64,000 nucleotides of DNA from Mycoplasma sp. Pen4 (GCF_014352955.1 NZ_CP060691.1:310001-374000); one strand, 5' to 3'. Shown: positions 1 to 9,273, counted from the first letter of the stretch. Notes: generated by a model from the letters alone, not told the origin. Program-made: numbers and translations.

Positions 1-66
1 CTCCCAAAATTTAAGGAGCACTTTTTTTATGCAAAAATTTAATAAAAATGTGGAAAATTACTTGAA

Positions 67-1368
67 ATGCGGAAATGTTTTTCTACTGAAAAAACACTAA
101 AATATAATATTTTTGTTATGAGAAATATTATAGAAATCGAAGAAAATAAAAATCACATTAAACAAGCATTAGAAGAAAAGATTGCTAAAATCAATGAATT
201 AGAAAAACATTTTAGAGAAGTAATTCGTAAAAAAGAACACCCAAATTGAAAAATTTGTAGATATAAGAAAAGAAAATATATCACTAAATTTGGTGTTTTT
301 GAACTGAACATTACTATGTATGAAAAGAAACAAGAGAATGGAAAATTAAAGAGATTTGTTTATTATCATCACGATTTATTAAAGCAATTATCACGCCAAA
401 AATATGATTTTACAATAATAGAAGAAACAATAGAAGCGATATTAAAAAATGATAGTTTGCCAACCGTTAATGGTAAAAGAATAGAACCAAGCACAGCAAG
501 ATTTTGAATGAAAAAATATGCAATAGAAGAAAAGATAATTAATGAAAATAACAAGTTAATCGAGCACTTTCAAAAGGAAAAAATCAATAAGAAAAACGAG
601 CAAATTAACATTGAAATTGATGATACGTACCACAAGATAAATTATGGAAAATCAAAGGAAAAAGTACGCTTTAGAACGGCTGTTTTTCACACTGATTTTA
701 CCAATAAAGATATTAAGAAAAAAGGTGTCGTTTTACTTGAAATTAATGAGTTCATCAAAGGTAAAGAACACACTAAAAAATCATCACAATATTACGATAT
801 TTTAGCCGAAAAAACATCTGAATTTGTACACGAAGAATCGCAAATTTTAGTGAAAGGTGATGGCGCAAGATGAATAAAAAATTCGATTTTATTGTGAGAG
901 AATTCATCATTTTACCTTGATAAATTTCATCTCATAAAGAAAATAAAAGGTGCAATCGGACACCAAAGAAATGTATCAAACCCATTCAAAAAAGTCTTTC
1001 AAAATCTCAAAGTTGAACATCATAATCAGTATTGATATGATGTATTTTTGTATGTTCTGGAAAACAAAAATAAAGATGATTTTATGAAATTGAAAGATGA
1101 TTTTTTAGCTGTATTAGAAGAAAAATTCAATGATAAAAAATTGTTAAATCACGTAAAAGAATTATTTAGATACATCAAAAATAATGAAAACGGAATATGA
1201 GATTTAGATGGAAAAAGAAAAATTGTAAGATGTTATACTGAACATTTTATGTATTACAAATGCAAAAAGAACATCAAAAAATCACATAGTTTCTTTGGTT
1301 TAAATCTAACAAAATTAAAGATTATGTACAATAACTTGGTAAATGGTTTTGCAACTATTTTTGCATAG
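67..1368 (+). CDS. UPF0236 / Mbov_0401-type ICE transposase-like protein
   Basis: Read with TGA as Trp this is one frame of 433 codons ending at TAG. Near residue 270 it has the segment 'KGDGARWI', followed about 20 residues later by 'YLDKFHLIKKI'. These match the UPF0236 family, whose mycoplasma members are annotated as Mbov_0401-type ICE transposase-like proteins. The N-terminal third is Lys/Glu-rich and probably helical. The biochemical role of the family is unproven; mobility is inferred from its association with integrative elements. The start is uncertain. ATG 67 and ATG 118 lack a ribosome binding site, while a good AAGGAG (13-18) precedes ATG 29 in another frame that stops at 100. The N-terminus may therefore be frameshifted. 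The rest of the element would lie left of the window. Confidence 0.72.
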
Positions 1369-1369
1369 T

Positions 1370-1471
1370 GGTGCAAATTTGGTGCGCATTTTTAAGATAT
1401 GTATATACATAGTATATAAAAAATGTGTTGGTGCAAAAGTGATGCAAATTTGATAATACTGATGCAAATTT
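1370..1471. repeat. Five 11-bp iteron-like repeats (GRTGCAAATTT)
   Basis: Two bases after the preceding stop codon there are five copies of an 11-mer with consensus GRTGCAAATTT. They lie at 1370-1380, 1381-1391 (variant with GCGCA), 1430-1440 (variant ending AAAGT), 1441-1451 and 1461-1471. The first two and the third and fourth are directly abutted, so they sit about one helical turn apart. Such spacing is typical of protein-binding iterons. No protein is assigned, and function in replication, transfer or regulation of the element is inference. Confidence 0.6.
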
Positions 1472-1503
1472 CAAAAAGAAAAATCTTGAATTTTTTACCA
1501 AAG

Positions 1504-1655
1504 TAATTATTTATAAAATAAATAATTAAAAAACAAGATAATGCGCCATACAGTAAGTATGTGGTGCGCACCTTATCTTGCCTTTAAAGGACGCGCATAT
1601 GCGTGCGCGTTATTTTTGCTGAAGCAAAAATGCGGAAAATTTTGTGGAAATTTTC
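1504..1655. other. Ladder of six adjacent hairpins/palindromes
   Basis: A non-coding stretch is almost wholly made of consecutive inverted repeats. There is a 10-bp AT stem at 1504-1528 and an interrupted stem with CAAGATAA/TTATCTTG ends at 1534-1580, whose right arm holds the palindrome GGTGCGCACC. CCTTTAAAGG follows at 1581-1590, an ACGCGC/GCGCGT stem at 1591-1610, an ATTTTTGC/GCAAAAAT stem at 1612-1631 and a GAAAATTT/AAATTTTC stem at 1635-1655. The GC-rich islands stand out in this AT-rich genome. The block separates the UPF0236 gene from the convergent leftward cargo genes. An origin, transfer origin or element end are possible roles; a single terminator would not need six stems. Confidence 0.6.
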
Positions 1656-1690
1656 AAAAAATAACGAAAAAAAGCGAAAATGATGTAACA

Positions 1691-2488
1691 TTAGAATGAA
1701 GCAGGAAATATATACGTTCCTACACACCTTAATTTCACCCTTCCAATATTTTTATAAACCTCTTGAAGAGCTTCTTGTCTTAATATATATGAGGATTTTT
1801 TAGAAATAATGTCACCTTCTTCACAATTGATTAGATTTTGATTCTTTTTATTTATGTAAACTTTTCTAAATTTCTCTCAAGCTCCAGGAGTTCTTTTAAG
1901 TTCGTGAACAATATCAACCTTATTATTTGCACGAACTTTCTTAGAAAATATGTTTAATACAACATTATTATTTTTTAAAAAAGCAATGTAAGAATCTTTT
2001 TGCTTTCATGTGATCATAATATCAGCTTTAACAAATTGACTTGTATCATCATTTTTAATTCTTTTAACTGAAAAAACTTTATTACTACGAGATAAATTAA
2101 GTCTTTCATTCTTTATTTTTAGCTGATCGTTATAGTTGTTTAAGTTTTTTAAAATTTCTGATAATTGATTTTGACAAACATCAAAAATTGATTTTTGAAT
2201 TTTTCGAATAATTTTTTTGTTTTCTTTATTTTTATCTAATAATGACTCATCTATAACATGAAAATTTATGTTGTAATCAATATCGAAAATATTATTTTTT
2301 TCTTTTTGGGTTACAATATTTAATTTAGCTGAACCAACTTTTTCAATATGATCAAATTTTAAATGGTGTTGTAAAAATTTGTCATTATTAAGTTTTTTTA
2401 ATAAAGGTTGAATTATTTCATTAACAAAAAATTCATTATATTCTTTGACTTTACTGTATTATACAAATTTGTATTTGTTTTGTGACAT
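1691..2488 (-). pseudogene. Nucleotidyltransferase-like protein with early in-frame stop
   Basis: A 266-codon frame starts at an ATG with a good ribosome binding site (GAAAGG) but has TAA at codon 10 (2459-2461). The frame is then open to the TAA at 1691, with TGA used as Trp ('GAWEKF'). The body carries the pattern of a nucleotidyltransferase fold: Gly52-Ser53, then 'FDIDY' (Asp69, Asp71) and a third acidic residue in 'VKADIMI' (Asp156). The catalytic core thus looks intact although the start is broken. I do not recognise the family. It could be a pseudogene, use a non-ATG internal start, or be recoded. It is the last gene of a leftward cluster with the 47-aa ORF at 2536-2679, 47 bp upstream. 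An element-borne toxin or defence-type enzyme is possible but unproven. Confidence 0.5.
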
Positions 2489-2535
2489 ATATTCCTTTCT
2501 TTAGCATTCTTAATTATTTAATATGTAAAATTATT

Positions 2536-2679
2536 TTACTTTTTATTATTTGGGTTCAATTGACTTCCACGGTTTCCATGAACTTGTGAATTTTGTCTAT
2601 TTGAACCATTTGTCCCTTTGTTTGAATTCTTCATATTTGAAGAATTGTTTTTAGGACTAATTTTATTTTTATTAGACAT
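2536..2679 (-). CDS. Small Asn/Ser/Lys-rich protein, 47 aa
   Basis: A 47-codon ORF starts at an ATG preceded by a strong ribosome binding site (AAAGGAGGG). An upstream in-frame ATG is rejected because it would translate the (TA)14 tract. The product is low-complexity and hydrophilic (Asn, Ser, Lys, Gln, Gly), with no signal peptide or membrane segment and no Cys. It may be disordered. No family is recognised. It lies directly upstream of the nucleotidyltransferase-like frame and downstream of the TA repeat, so the two are probably co-transcribed. Confidence 0.5.
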   Translation of the reverse strand: MSNKNKISPKNNSSNMKNSNKGTNGSNRQNSQVHGNRGSQLNPNNKK

Positions 2680-2697
2680 TTTCCCTCCTTTCATTTT

Positions 2698-2730
<33 letters not shown>

Positions 2731-2744
2731 AGTCAAGTGAATAG

Positions 2745-2810
2745 CTAAAGATTAGAAATCTTCTTTCAGATTTTTTTAGTTTGTTTTTCTGTTACAAATT
2801 CATATTTCAT
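2745..2810 (-). CDS. Possible 21-aa peptide ORF
   Basis: An ATG follows a GGGGG-containing ribosome-binding-like sequence by five bases and opens 21 codons (starting MKYEFVTEKQ, one TGA read as Trp) to a TAG. The peptide is Lys-rich. It could be a leader peptide, a remnant of a longer gene or chance. It lies upstream of the TA repeat on the same strand. Confidence 0.22.
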
Positions 2811-2831
2811 TATTTCCCCCTTTTTAAACAA

Positions 2832-2880
2832 AACACCCCCATCCAAATTTAAGCGCACTTAAAAAAGGGAGGGGGGTGTT
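2832..2880. other. C-run/G-run hairpin between divergent units
   Basis: AACACCCCC (2832-2840) pairs perfectly with GGGGGTGTT (2872-2880), extended inward by a TCC/GGA pair after one mismatch. The loop is AT-rich and itself contains TTAAG..CTTAA. It sits between the leftward cargo cluster and the rightward ackA operon, where no transcript would be expected to end, so a terminator role is not obvious. The rest of 2881-3037 shows no gene. Confidence 0.5.
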
Positions 2881-3037
2881 ATTTCATTTTTATGTTATTA
2901 ATGTAGCACAGTTTTTTATCTTATGCAAAATTATAAATTCAAAAAACCTGATTTTGGGTTTGAAAATTAGTTCAATGTTTTGAATTTATTAGCTACATTT
3001 TTCAGTTATCAAACCCAACATTTTTATATTAAAAATG

Positions 3038-3043
3038 TATAAT
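3038..3043 (+). promoter_or_regulatory. -10 box of the ackA operon
   Basis: A perfect TATAAT lies 44 bases upstream of the ackA ATG, with no convincing -35 box, as is usual in mycoplasmas. The gene also has an AGGAG ribosome binding site at 3078-3082. Confidence 0.65.
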
Positions 3044-3087
3044 TTACATAATAATTAGAAAAACAAAATACTAGACTAGGAGACAAA

Positions 3088-4284
3088 ATGAACAATCAAA
3101 AAGTTTTAGTTATTAATGCTGGAAGTAGTTCAATCAAATTAAGTCTTTTTGCTAAAGACACATTAGAATTACTTGCAAGTGGTATTGCTGAAAGAATCAC
3201 TTTACCTATGGGAAATATTGCAATTAAATACCAAGGACAAAAACATGAAGTTGAAGTAGTAATGCCAAACCATGAAGTTGCAGTTCAAGAAGTTTATAAA
3301 TTAATGCAACAAATTAACTTAGTTACTAAACCAGAAGAAATTGAATACATCGGATTTAGAGTTGTACAAGGTGGAACATACTTTGATAAAACAATTCAAG
3401 TAACAGATAAGGAAATTGCTTTAATTGACAAATGTTCAATTTATGCACCATTACACAATCCTGGAGCAGTACAAGCAATGCTTGGATTCAAAAAAGTTTT
3501 CCCTGCTGCTAAATTATCAGCAGATTTTGATACTGCATTCCACACAACAATCAACAGAGTTAACTCAACATATGCTATTCCAAAAGAATTAACCGAAAAA
3601 TACCAAATCAAACGTTATGGAGCACACGGAATTAGCCACGATTTCATTACTGAAAAATTATCAGAAATCTTAAACAAAGACAAAGTTACATTTGTTAACT
3701 TACACCTTGGGAACGGTGGAAGTTTATGTGCTGTTAAAGATTCAAAATCATTTGATACAACAATGGGACTTACACCACTTGCTGGAATCATGATGGGGAC
3801 ACGTTCAGGAGATATCGATCCATCAATTCACCAATTTGTTATGAACCAAGAAAACATCTCAATTGATGAATTCACAAACATTTTAAACAAAGAAAGTGGA
3901 TTATATGGTGTATCAGGAGTTTCATCAGATATGCGTGATGTAACTGCTGCTGCTAAAAACGGGAATGAAGATGCTGCATTTGCATTAGATTTATTTGCAC
4001 AAAGAGTTGCAGATTACACAGCATTATATTCAAACAAAATCGGTGGAAATCCAGATGCAATCGTATTCACAGCTGGTATCGGTGAAAACGTAGCATTTAT
4101 GCGTAAAATGATTATTGATAAATTATTCTTTAAAAACATTAAAATTGATGATTCAATTAATGAAGGTCAAATCGGTGATTACCAATTAATTTCAACACCA
4201 GATAGTGAAGTTAAAGTTTATGTAATCAGAACTAATGAAGAATTAGTTATCGCAAGAAATGCATTAAAAGTTTATGCAAAATAA
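3088..4284 (+). CDS. ackA: Acetate kinase
   Basis: 398 aa, the usual length of acetate kinase. It converts acetyl phosphate and ADP to acetate and ATP, the substrate-level ATP step after phosphotransacetylase, which is a major energy source in mycoplasmas. The N-terminal 'VLVINAGSSSIKLSLF' signature is intact. 'GAHGISH', the ATP-binding 'LHLGNGGSLCAV' and 'TAGIGEN' follow in the expected order, with the catalytic Arg in 'GFRVVQGG'. Start is supported by AGGAG five bases upstream. It is the first gene of a rightward unit with coaD, engB and an exported protein, and its 3' end overlaps coaD by 11 bp. Codon choice (many GCA, TCA, CCA) looks like that of a highly expressed gene. Confidence 0.97.
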   Translation: MNNQKVLVINAGSSSIKLSLFAKDTLELLASGIAERITLPMGNIAIKYQGQKHEVEVVMPNHEVAVQEVYKLMQQINLVTKPEEIEYIGFRVVQGGTYFDKTIQVTDKEIALIDKCSIYAPLHNPGAVQAMLGFKKVFPAAKLSADFDTAFHTTINRVNSTYAIPKELTEKYQIKRYGAHGISHDFITEKLSEILNKDKVTFVNLHLGNGGSLCAVKDSKSFDTTMGLTPLAGIMMGTRSGDIDPSIHQFVMNQENISIDEFTNILNKESGLYGVSGVSSDMRDVTAAAKNGNEDAAFALDLFAQRVADYTALYSNKIGGNPDAIVFTAGIGENVAFMRKMIIDKLFFKNIKIDDSINEGQIGDYQLISTPDSEVKVYVIRTNEELVIARNALKVYAK

Positions 4285-4702
4285 AAAAAATGCACTTTAT
4301 CCTGGTTCATTTAACCCAATACACAAGGGACATTTGTCAATCATTGATAAAGCAAGCAAATTATTTGATACTTTATATGTAGTTGTATCATTTAATCCAG
4401 ATAAAAATAACTTAGAAGATATCGAAAAGAACTATGAGATAGTATTAAATCTTTTAAGTGATAAAGAAAATATTAAAGTTATAAAAAATAAAAATCAACT
4501 AACTGCAGAATTAGCAAAAGAGTTAAACGCAACTTATCTAATTCGTAGTGCCAGAAACATTCAAGACTATGAGTATGAATTAGAATTAGCAGCAGGTAAT
4601 AAATACCTTAATGAAAATTTAGAAACAATTCTCATAATGCCAGACTATGAAAATATTGAATTTTCATCAACTTTACAAAGACACAAAGAAAGATTAAAAT
4701 AA
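4274..4702 (+). CDS. coaD: Pantetheine-phosphate adenylyltransferase
   Basis: 142 aa. It adenylates 4'-phosphopantetheine to dephospho-CoA, the penultimate step of coenzyme A synthesis. The nucleotidyltransferase signature 'YPGSFNPIHKGHLSII' contains the T/HxGH-type motif (HKGH) near residue 18, and 'YLIRSARNIQDYEYEL' corresponds to the conserved R-x-x-R-D-x-x-Y-E segment. It is somewhat shorter than the roughly 160-aa bacterial norm, mainly at the C-terminus. The start overlaps ackA by 11 bp and the stop is followed after one base by the engB ATG, so translation is probably coupled. Confidence 0.93.
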   Translation: MQNKKNALYPGSFNPIHKGHLSIIDKASKLFDTLYVVVSFNPDKNNLEDIEKNYEIVLNLLSDKENIKVIKNKNQLTAELAKELNATYLIRSARNIQDYEYELELAAGNKYLNENLETILIMPDYENIEFSSTLQRHKERLK

Positions 4703-4703
4703 T

Positions 4704-5279
4704 ATGTTTAAATTTATAAAATCAGCAACCAAAAAAGAAAATTGATACGAACACAATAATAAAGAAGTTGCTTTTTGGGGACGTTCTAATGTTGGTAAAA
4801 GTTCATTAATCAATGCAATAGTTTCAAACGGAAAATTAGCACGTGTGTCAAAAACACCAGGTAGAACACAATTGCTTAACTTCTTTGAAAACGAACACAA
4901 TGCAGTATTAGTTGACTTACCAGGTTATGGTTATGCTAAAATGTCTGAAACTAAACGTATTGAAATGATGAAAATGATTGAAGAATACTTACTTAACCGT
5001 AAAAATCTTGAATCATTATACTTACTAATTGATTCACGGCACGGAATAACTGGTACAGATTTTCCGATTCTAGAATTCTTGGTTGAAAACAAAATTCCAT
5101 TTGCAATTGTTTTCACTAAGGCTGATAAATTAAAACAAAAAGACAAAGCACAATTAGCTAAAAAGATTAAACAATATTATCAAGAATTTGGTGAATTTGA
5201 CTACTTCATAGTTTCAAGTGAAAGTAAAATGAATATCCATAAATTAATAGAAGACTTAAATGAAATCTTAGGTGAATAA
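4704..5279 (+). CDS. engB: Ribosome biogenesis GTP-binding protein EngB/YsxC
   Basis: 191 aa with one TGA read as Trp near residue 14. It is a small GTPase needed for assembly of the large ribosomal subunit. The G motifs are all visible: G1 'GRSNVGKSS', G2 'KTPGRTQ', G3 'DLPGYGYA' and G4 'TKAD', with an SS(E)S G5-like segment near the C-terminus. Start ATG 4704 lies one base after the coaD stop; downstream starts would cut off the P-loop. It belongs to the ackA-coaD-engB unit. Confidence 0.94.
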
Positions 5280-5287
5280 GGAGAAAT

Positions 5288-6196
5288 ATGAAAGCAAAAT
5301 TATTATCAATAGCATTTGCACTTGCTGGAGCAAGTACTGTAATTGGTTTATCAACAGGAATTGCTGTAATTGCTAATAAACAAAAAACACAAGTAACAAA
5401 AGAAGAAAAATTAGCGCAATATGAATTGATTGTCTCAAATAATTTTAAGAAAAACATGTTAAAACGTTTAGCTAGTGAATTTGCTACACAACCACTTGCT
5501 AGAATAAGTTCAGTCCCAACGCTTTGAAATAATGAAAAATGAAGTAAAGAAATCTTTTACAAAACTCAAATTACAAAACAAGAATTTGAAAGTGATAACA
5601 ACTACAATCACGACTTCCTTCTAGTAAATAAAAATACAGGTGCATTATTTAATGTTGAAAGATCATCATTCCAAAGCATAACTTTCAAATCATTTGCTAA
5701 TGATTTAACTGGTACTTTATACCTTCAAGTCACACTTGAAAACAAAGATGAAAAAGATCAAACTAAGAACGAACAAATTATTCATGTTTATGAACTTTCG
5801 GGATTTGCAACAATTAATCAAATCAACAAATATGACCAATTCATTGATGTTGAAGTTACAAAAATTAAAGATAAAGACGCATTTAAAAAAGAATTTACAA
5901 GATTCTCAGAATTCTATGCAGCATATAGTTCTTTAGGTGTTTCTGAAAGACCTGCATTTATTCAAAAATGATTTACTCTTCCATCAAACAACTTAGTTGA
6001 ATATGATCTTTCAAATGCAACATTAACAACAGAAACAAATGAACAAAATCAAGATATTATTAAATTAGTAATTCCATATAAAATTAAAGTTCTTGCAGCA
6101 GAGAATAAACCTGATCAATTAAATAAAATTGATTTATATTCACCAAATGATCAAGAATTAGTTTCTTCAAACACAATTGTAATTAACTTCTATTAA
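5288..6196 (+). CDS. Exported or membrane-anchored protein, unknown function
   Basis: 302 aa with TGA read as Trp at several places. A hydrophobic segment at residues 4-27 ('LLSIAFALAGASTVIGLSTG') follows a short positive N-terminus. It has no Cys, so it is not a lipoprotein; it is either secreted or anchored by this uncleaved helix. The remainder is hydrophilic with alternating beta-like stretches. I recognise no domain. The ribosome binding site AAGGAG lies 4 bases before the ATG and overlaps the end of engB, so it is the last gene of the ackA operon. Two terminators follow. Confidence 0.75.
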
Positions 6197-6204
6197 TACT
6201 AATT

Positions 6205-6233
6205 AGAAAAGTCTTATCGGCTTTTCTTTTTTT
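6205..6233 (+). terminator. Terminator of the ackA operon
   Basis: Stem AGAAAAGTC / GGCTTTTCT (one G-U pair) with a 5-nt loop, followed by a T run, nine bases after the stop codon of the last gene. Confidence 0.75.
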
Positions 6234-6277
6234 ATATCTAGGAATAAGTTACAAAAGTCTAAAAAGTTAATAAGAAA

Positions 6278-6297
6278 ACACAGTTTTAAAACTGTGT
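6278..6297. terminator. Perfect palindrome, probable bidirectional terminator
   Basis: ACACAGTTTT/AAAACTGTGT is a perfect 20-bp palindrome, flanked by A residues on the left and CTTTT on the right. It lies between the convergent ackA operon and lemA and could end both; on the minus strand it follows the lemA stop. Confidence 0.6.
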
Positions 6298-6315
6298 CTT
6301 TTATTCAAGTTATTC

Positions 6316-6990
6316 TTAGAAAAATACTTCTCTTGATCTTTGTTTAACTTCTTTTGAAGTTGTAAATGGAATTCTTGTTGTATATCCTGCTTTAGCAGCA
6401 ACAATCATTTTTGTAGGTCATCTGAAAAGATCTTGGTTTCATTGAAGCACTCTATCATTGTAAATTTCACGAGCTGCTGTAATTTCTTTTTGTAGATATG
6501 AATTTTGTTGCATTGCTTGTGTTAATGATTCATGTGCTTTTAATTCTGGATATCTTTCTACTTGAACTTTAATATTTCCAAGTAATGCATCAACTTGTGA
6601 GTTGATTTCTGATCTAACTGCATCATTATTACCACCAGGAACAATTCCTGATCTTAATCCAGCTACACCAAGCATTACGTCTTTATCTAACTGAATTGAT
6701 TGTCTTACGATTGCAGCAACATTTTCTAAAATAACAACTCTTTGTTCAATAAAGTTATCAATTTGTGATGCATTGTGCTGAATATTTTGTTGTAATCTTC
6801 TGAAGTGGTTTCTTGCCCCTATTTTCATAAATAAGAAAATAAGTCCTGGAATAATTAATGGGAATCATAAAAAGATTTGAAATACTAATGAACCCCTACC
6901 TACTTCAACTTTTAATTGCTTTTCAATAACATTGATGTCACGTCCATTTTCGTTTACTGTACCTGTTAATTCATCTAATTCGTTTGCCAT
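6316..6990 (-). CDS. lemA: LemA family protein
   Basis: 224 aa. LemA proteins are membrane-anchored by one N-terminal helix with a large helical domain; their precise role is unsettled. Here a membrane segment lies around residues 30-55 ('FLWFPLIIPGLIFLFMKIG'). A long helical region with the family-like 'VERYPELKAHESLTQAMQQ' follows, where LemA typically has V-x-x-YP-x-L-K-A. An upstream ribosome binding site (AAAGGAG) supports ATG 6990. It lies 60 bp downstream of a large membrane protein on the same strand; LemA genes are often next to such partners. Confidence 0.9.
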
Positions 6991-7050
6991 GTTATCTCCT
7001 TTTTCTATATATAAATATTATAAAAGATTTTTAAACTTATGTATTAAGTA

Positions 7051-8916
7051 TTAAATGTGACCTTCATCATCTTTGATATATAATGAGTCACTAAATAAAT
7101 TAAATTTAAAATGATCAACTCATCTTGTTTGAAGTTCAGTTTCTGGTTTTTCTTCTTTTGCATCAAGTGTATCCAAAACATCATCAAAGTAATCTACAAA
7201 TGAGTCATTAAACTCACCGTTAAAGTACTTAATATCAGTATCAGCAACACTTTCAAGGTTAGTCTTGAATGAACCGATAGTTGTTCTTGTAACTGGTAAA
7301 TACTCAATTCAAGGAACAGGAATGGTGTGTATATTACCATCACCACCTTTTTGCATTATGTAATCAACTCTTTCTTCGGTACGATATCCATATGATTTTA
7401 TTTGAACTAATTCATGACCATTATGTGATTTTATAGCATTAGTTTTATTAATTACTTCAGTTTGACACAATGGGTGCATAATAGTTCCTAAATGTGCGGC
7501 ATTAACTATTTTTTCTGCCTCAAATTCAGAAACATATCTAAATGTTGAATCAAATTCATCATCAAATTTAGTTTGTGTGTAAATTGGAATTGATAAAAAT
7601 GGTGCAAGTGAGAAATAAATTGTTTTAAAGTAATAAATTTGATATTTAATAAAGTCTTCTTTAAGTTTTTCAAAATCAAAGTGAGTTAAATATCTTAAAA
7701 ATTCATTATCTAAAAACGGAAATTCAGATAATCTATCTGATTGTAAAATATTGGTTTTCTTTTGTTTAATTCAAGTGAAATCATCACCAAAACTTTCTGT
7801 TCTGTCCGTAATGATTTCTTGCATTTTACGTTGTGCCAAAGGCGTAAACATCATTCTGTATTCTGCTTCATTATCTCTATCAGTACAATTGAATAATGAC
7901 TCAAACTCTAAATTACCTGAAATAGATTTAAAAGTAGAATTGTTTTTTAGTGCATGTTCATCTAAACTTATAAAGTGTTTTGAACGTTTTTTGATTAATT
8001 TCTTTAATTGGCTTTCTGTTTTTAAATGTGCATCAGAAGCTTGACGTGAGAATGATAAATTAGGTACAGCATTATTAAGATAAACTAAATCAATAGTTTT
8101 GTAATATTCTGGAAATGGTTTTGTTACTGATGCAGTAAGAACTTGTGATCTTTGTACCGTTTTAAAATGACCTTCACTATCTCTTACTGTTTCTGATCAA
8201 AAAATAGTAATTGAACCTGTATATGTTTTTTTACCCATAATGTGATTTTTAGAAACTTTGTAGATAAATGGTGATGAGTAAATTTCACCTGATTGTAAAT
8301 ATAATGTTGATGTTCTATCGTCAATTCCTTGAAGATAATCATATGCATTACCATCATCAACATTTATAAATTGATTTATTCTAGTCTGATTTGTAAATTT
8401 ATCCAATGTAATTTGTGGAAAAGTTTTTTGCATTAAATTTTCTTTAATATCTAGACCAAAACGTCCAAAAATAGGGGAAAGTTGTTCTTTTGCTTCTGCT
8501 TTTATTTTTTCCATAACATTACGGAAACCTTTTGCAATTTTCTTGTATTTTAAATACTTAGGTAGCAATCATGCAAAAGATATAATTAGTAATAAAATTG
8601 CTAAAACCACCATAGGTATAAATGCTTCAAGTTGTTTATATACTAAAGGTGAAAACAATCCAAGTAGAACGGCTGCAACAAGTGTCACGATGAAACCTAT
8701 CATATAACCCACTTCTACGGAGTGAGCGTCATTATACTTCTTTTCCTCTTTATAATATGATTTGCAAGTTGATCTATGTTGATCTAGATCTATTTCGGCT
8801 TTTTTAGCTAATTCATCAATAAAGTTAGAACAATTCTCAATGTGTAATGGTTTATATTTATTTTTGTAATCATTAATTAGTTCATAACTTGTATCAAATA
8901 ATACTTTTTCTGACAT
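7051..8916 (-). CDS. Large membrane protein paired with LemA
   Basis: 621 aa with TGA read as Trp. Two adjacent membrane helices lie around residues 70-117 ('MIGFIVTLVAAVLLGLFSPL', then a helix rich in Val/Leu/Ile). The N-terminal 70 residues are hydrophilic and about 500 hydrophilic residues follow. The C-terminus is acidic. The layout recalls membrane proteins coded beside lemA in other bacteria (DUF3137-type), but I cannot confirm the family by eye. It probably forms a transcription unit with lemA, reading leftward from the promoter at 8986-8991. Confidence 0.75.
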
Positions 8917-8985
8917 AAATTCCTTATTTCTAGTTTAATTTGTTTTATTCTATTTAATATTTATATTAAATATCTAACTAATAAA

Positions 8986-8991
8986 ATTATA
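8986..8991 (-). promoter_or_regulatory. -10 box for the lemA unit
   Basis: TATAAT on the minus strand, 69 bases before the ATG at 8916. No clear -35 box. Confidence 0.5.
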
Positions 8992-9065
8992 AACTAATCG
9001 CAAAACTAGTGGATAAATTTCCGCATTTATAACCGTATAAATACCACAAGAATATTGAATATTTT

Positions 9066-9120
9066 TGAGTTTTATTTAAATCAAGCATGTGCTTAAAAAG
9101 TTGTTTAAAAATAAAACTCA
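9066..9120. promoter_or_regulatory. Nested inverted repeat upstream of rarA
   Basis: The 393-bp region 8917-9309 has no gene. It holds a 12-bp inverted repeat (TGAGTTTTATTT at 9066-9077, AAATAAAACTCA at 9109-9120) enclosing an inner AAGCA-TG-TGCTT hairpin. Several GAATATT/AATATTC copies lie on both sides. It lies between the divergent lemA and rarA promoters and could be an operator or cruciform. A terminator is unlikely, because both neighbouring units are transcribed away from this site. Confidence 0.45.
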
Positions 9121-9273
9121 GATAAAGTTGATATAATATTGAAAAATATTCAAAATTTCAGAATATTTATCCTTAATTACTAATTCATTTAAACCTTAAA
9201 CATTGATGTTTTAGTCTTAAAATAATCAAATAAACTTCTGCATTTTAATGCAAGTTCAAAAAATAAAAAAATG

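Noticed and set aside
1472-1690. tRNA or other classical RNA gene in the hairpin block
   Set aside because: The stems are consecutive, not cloverleaf-like, and no TTCGA-type T-loop or CCA-proximal acceptor pairing was seen.
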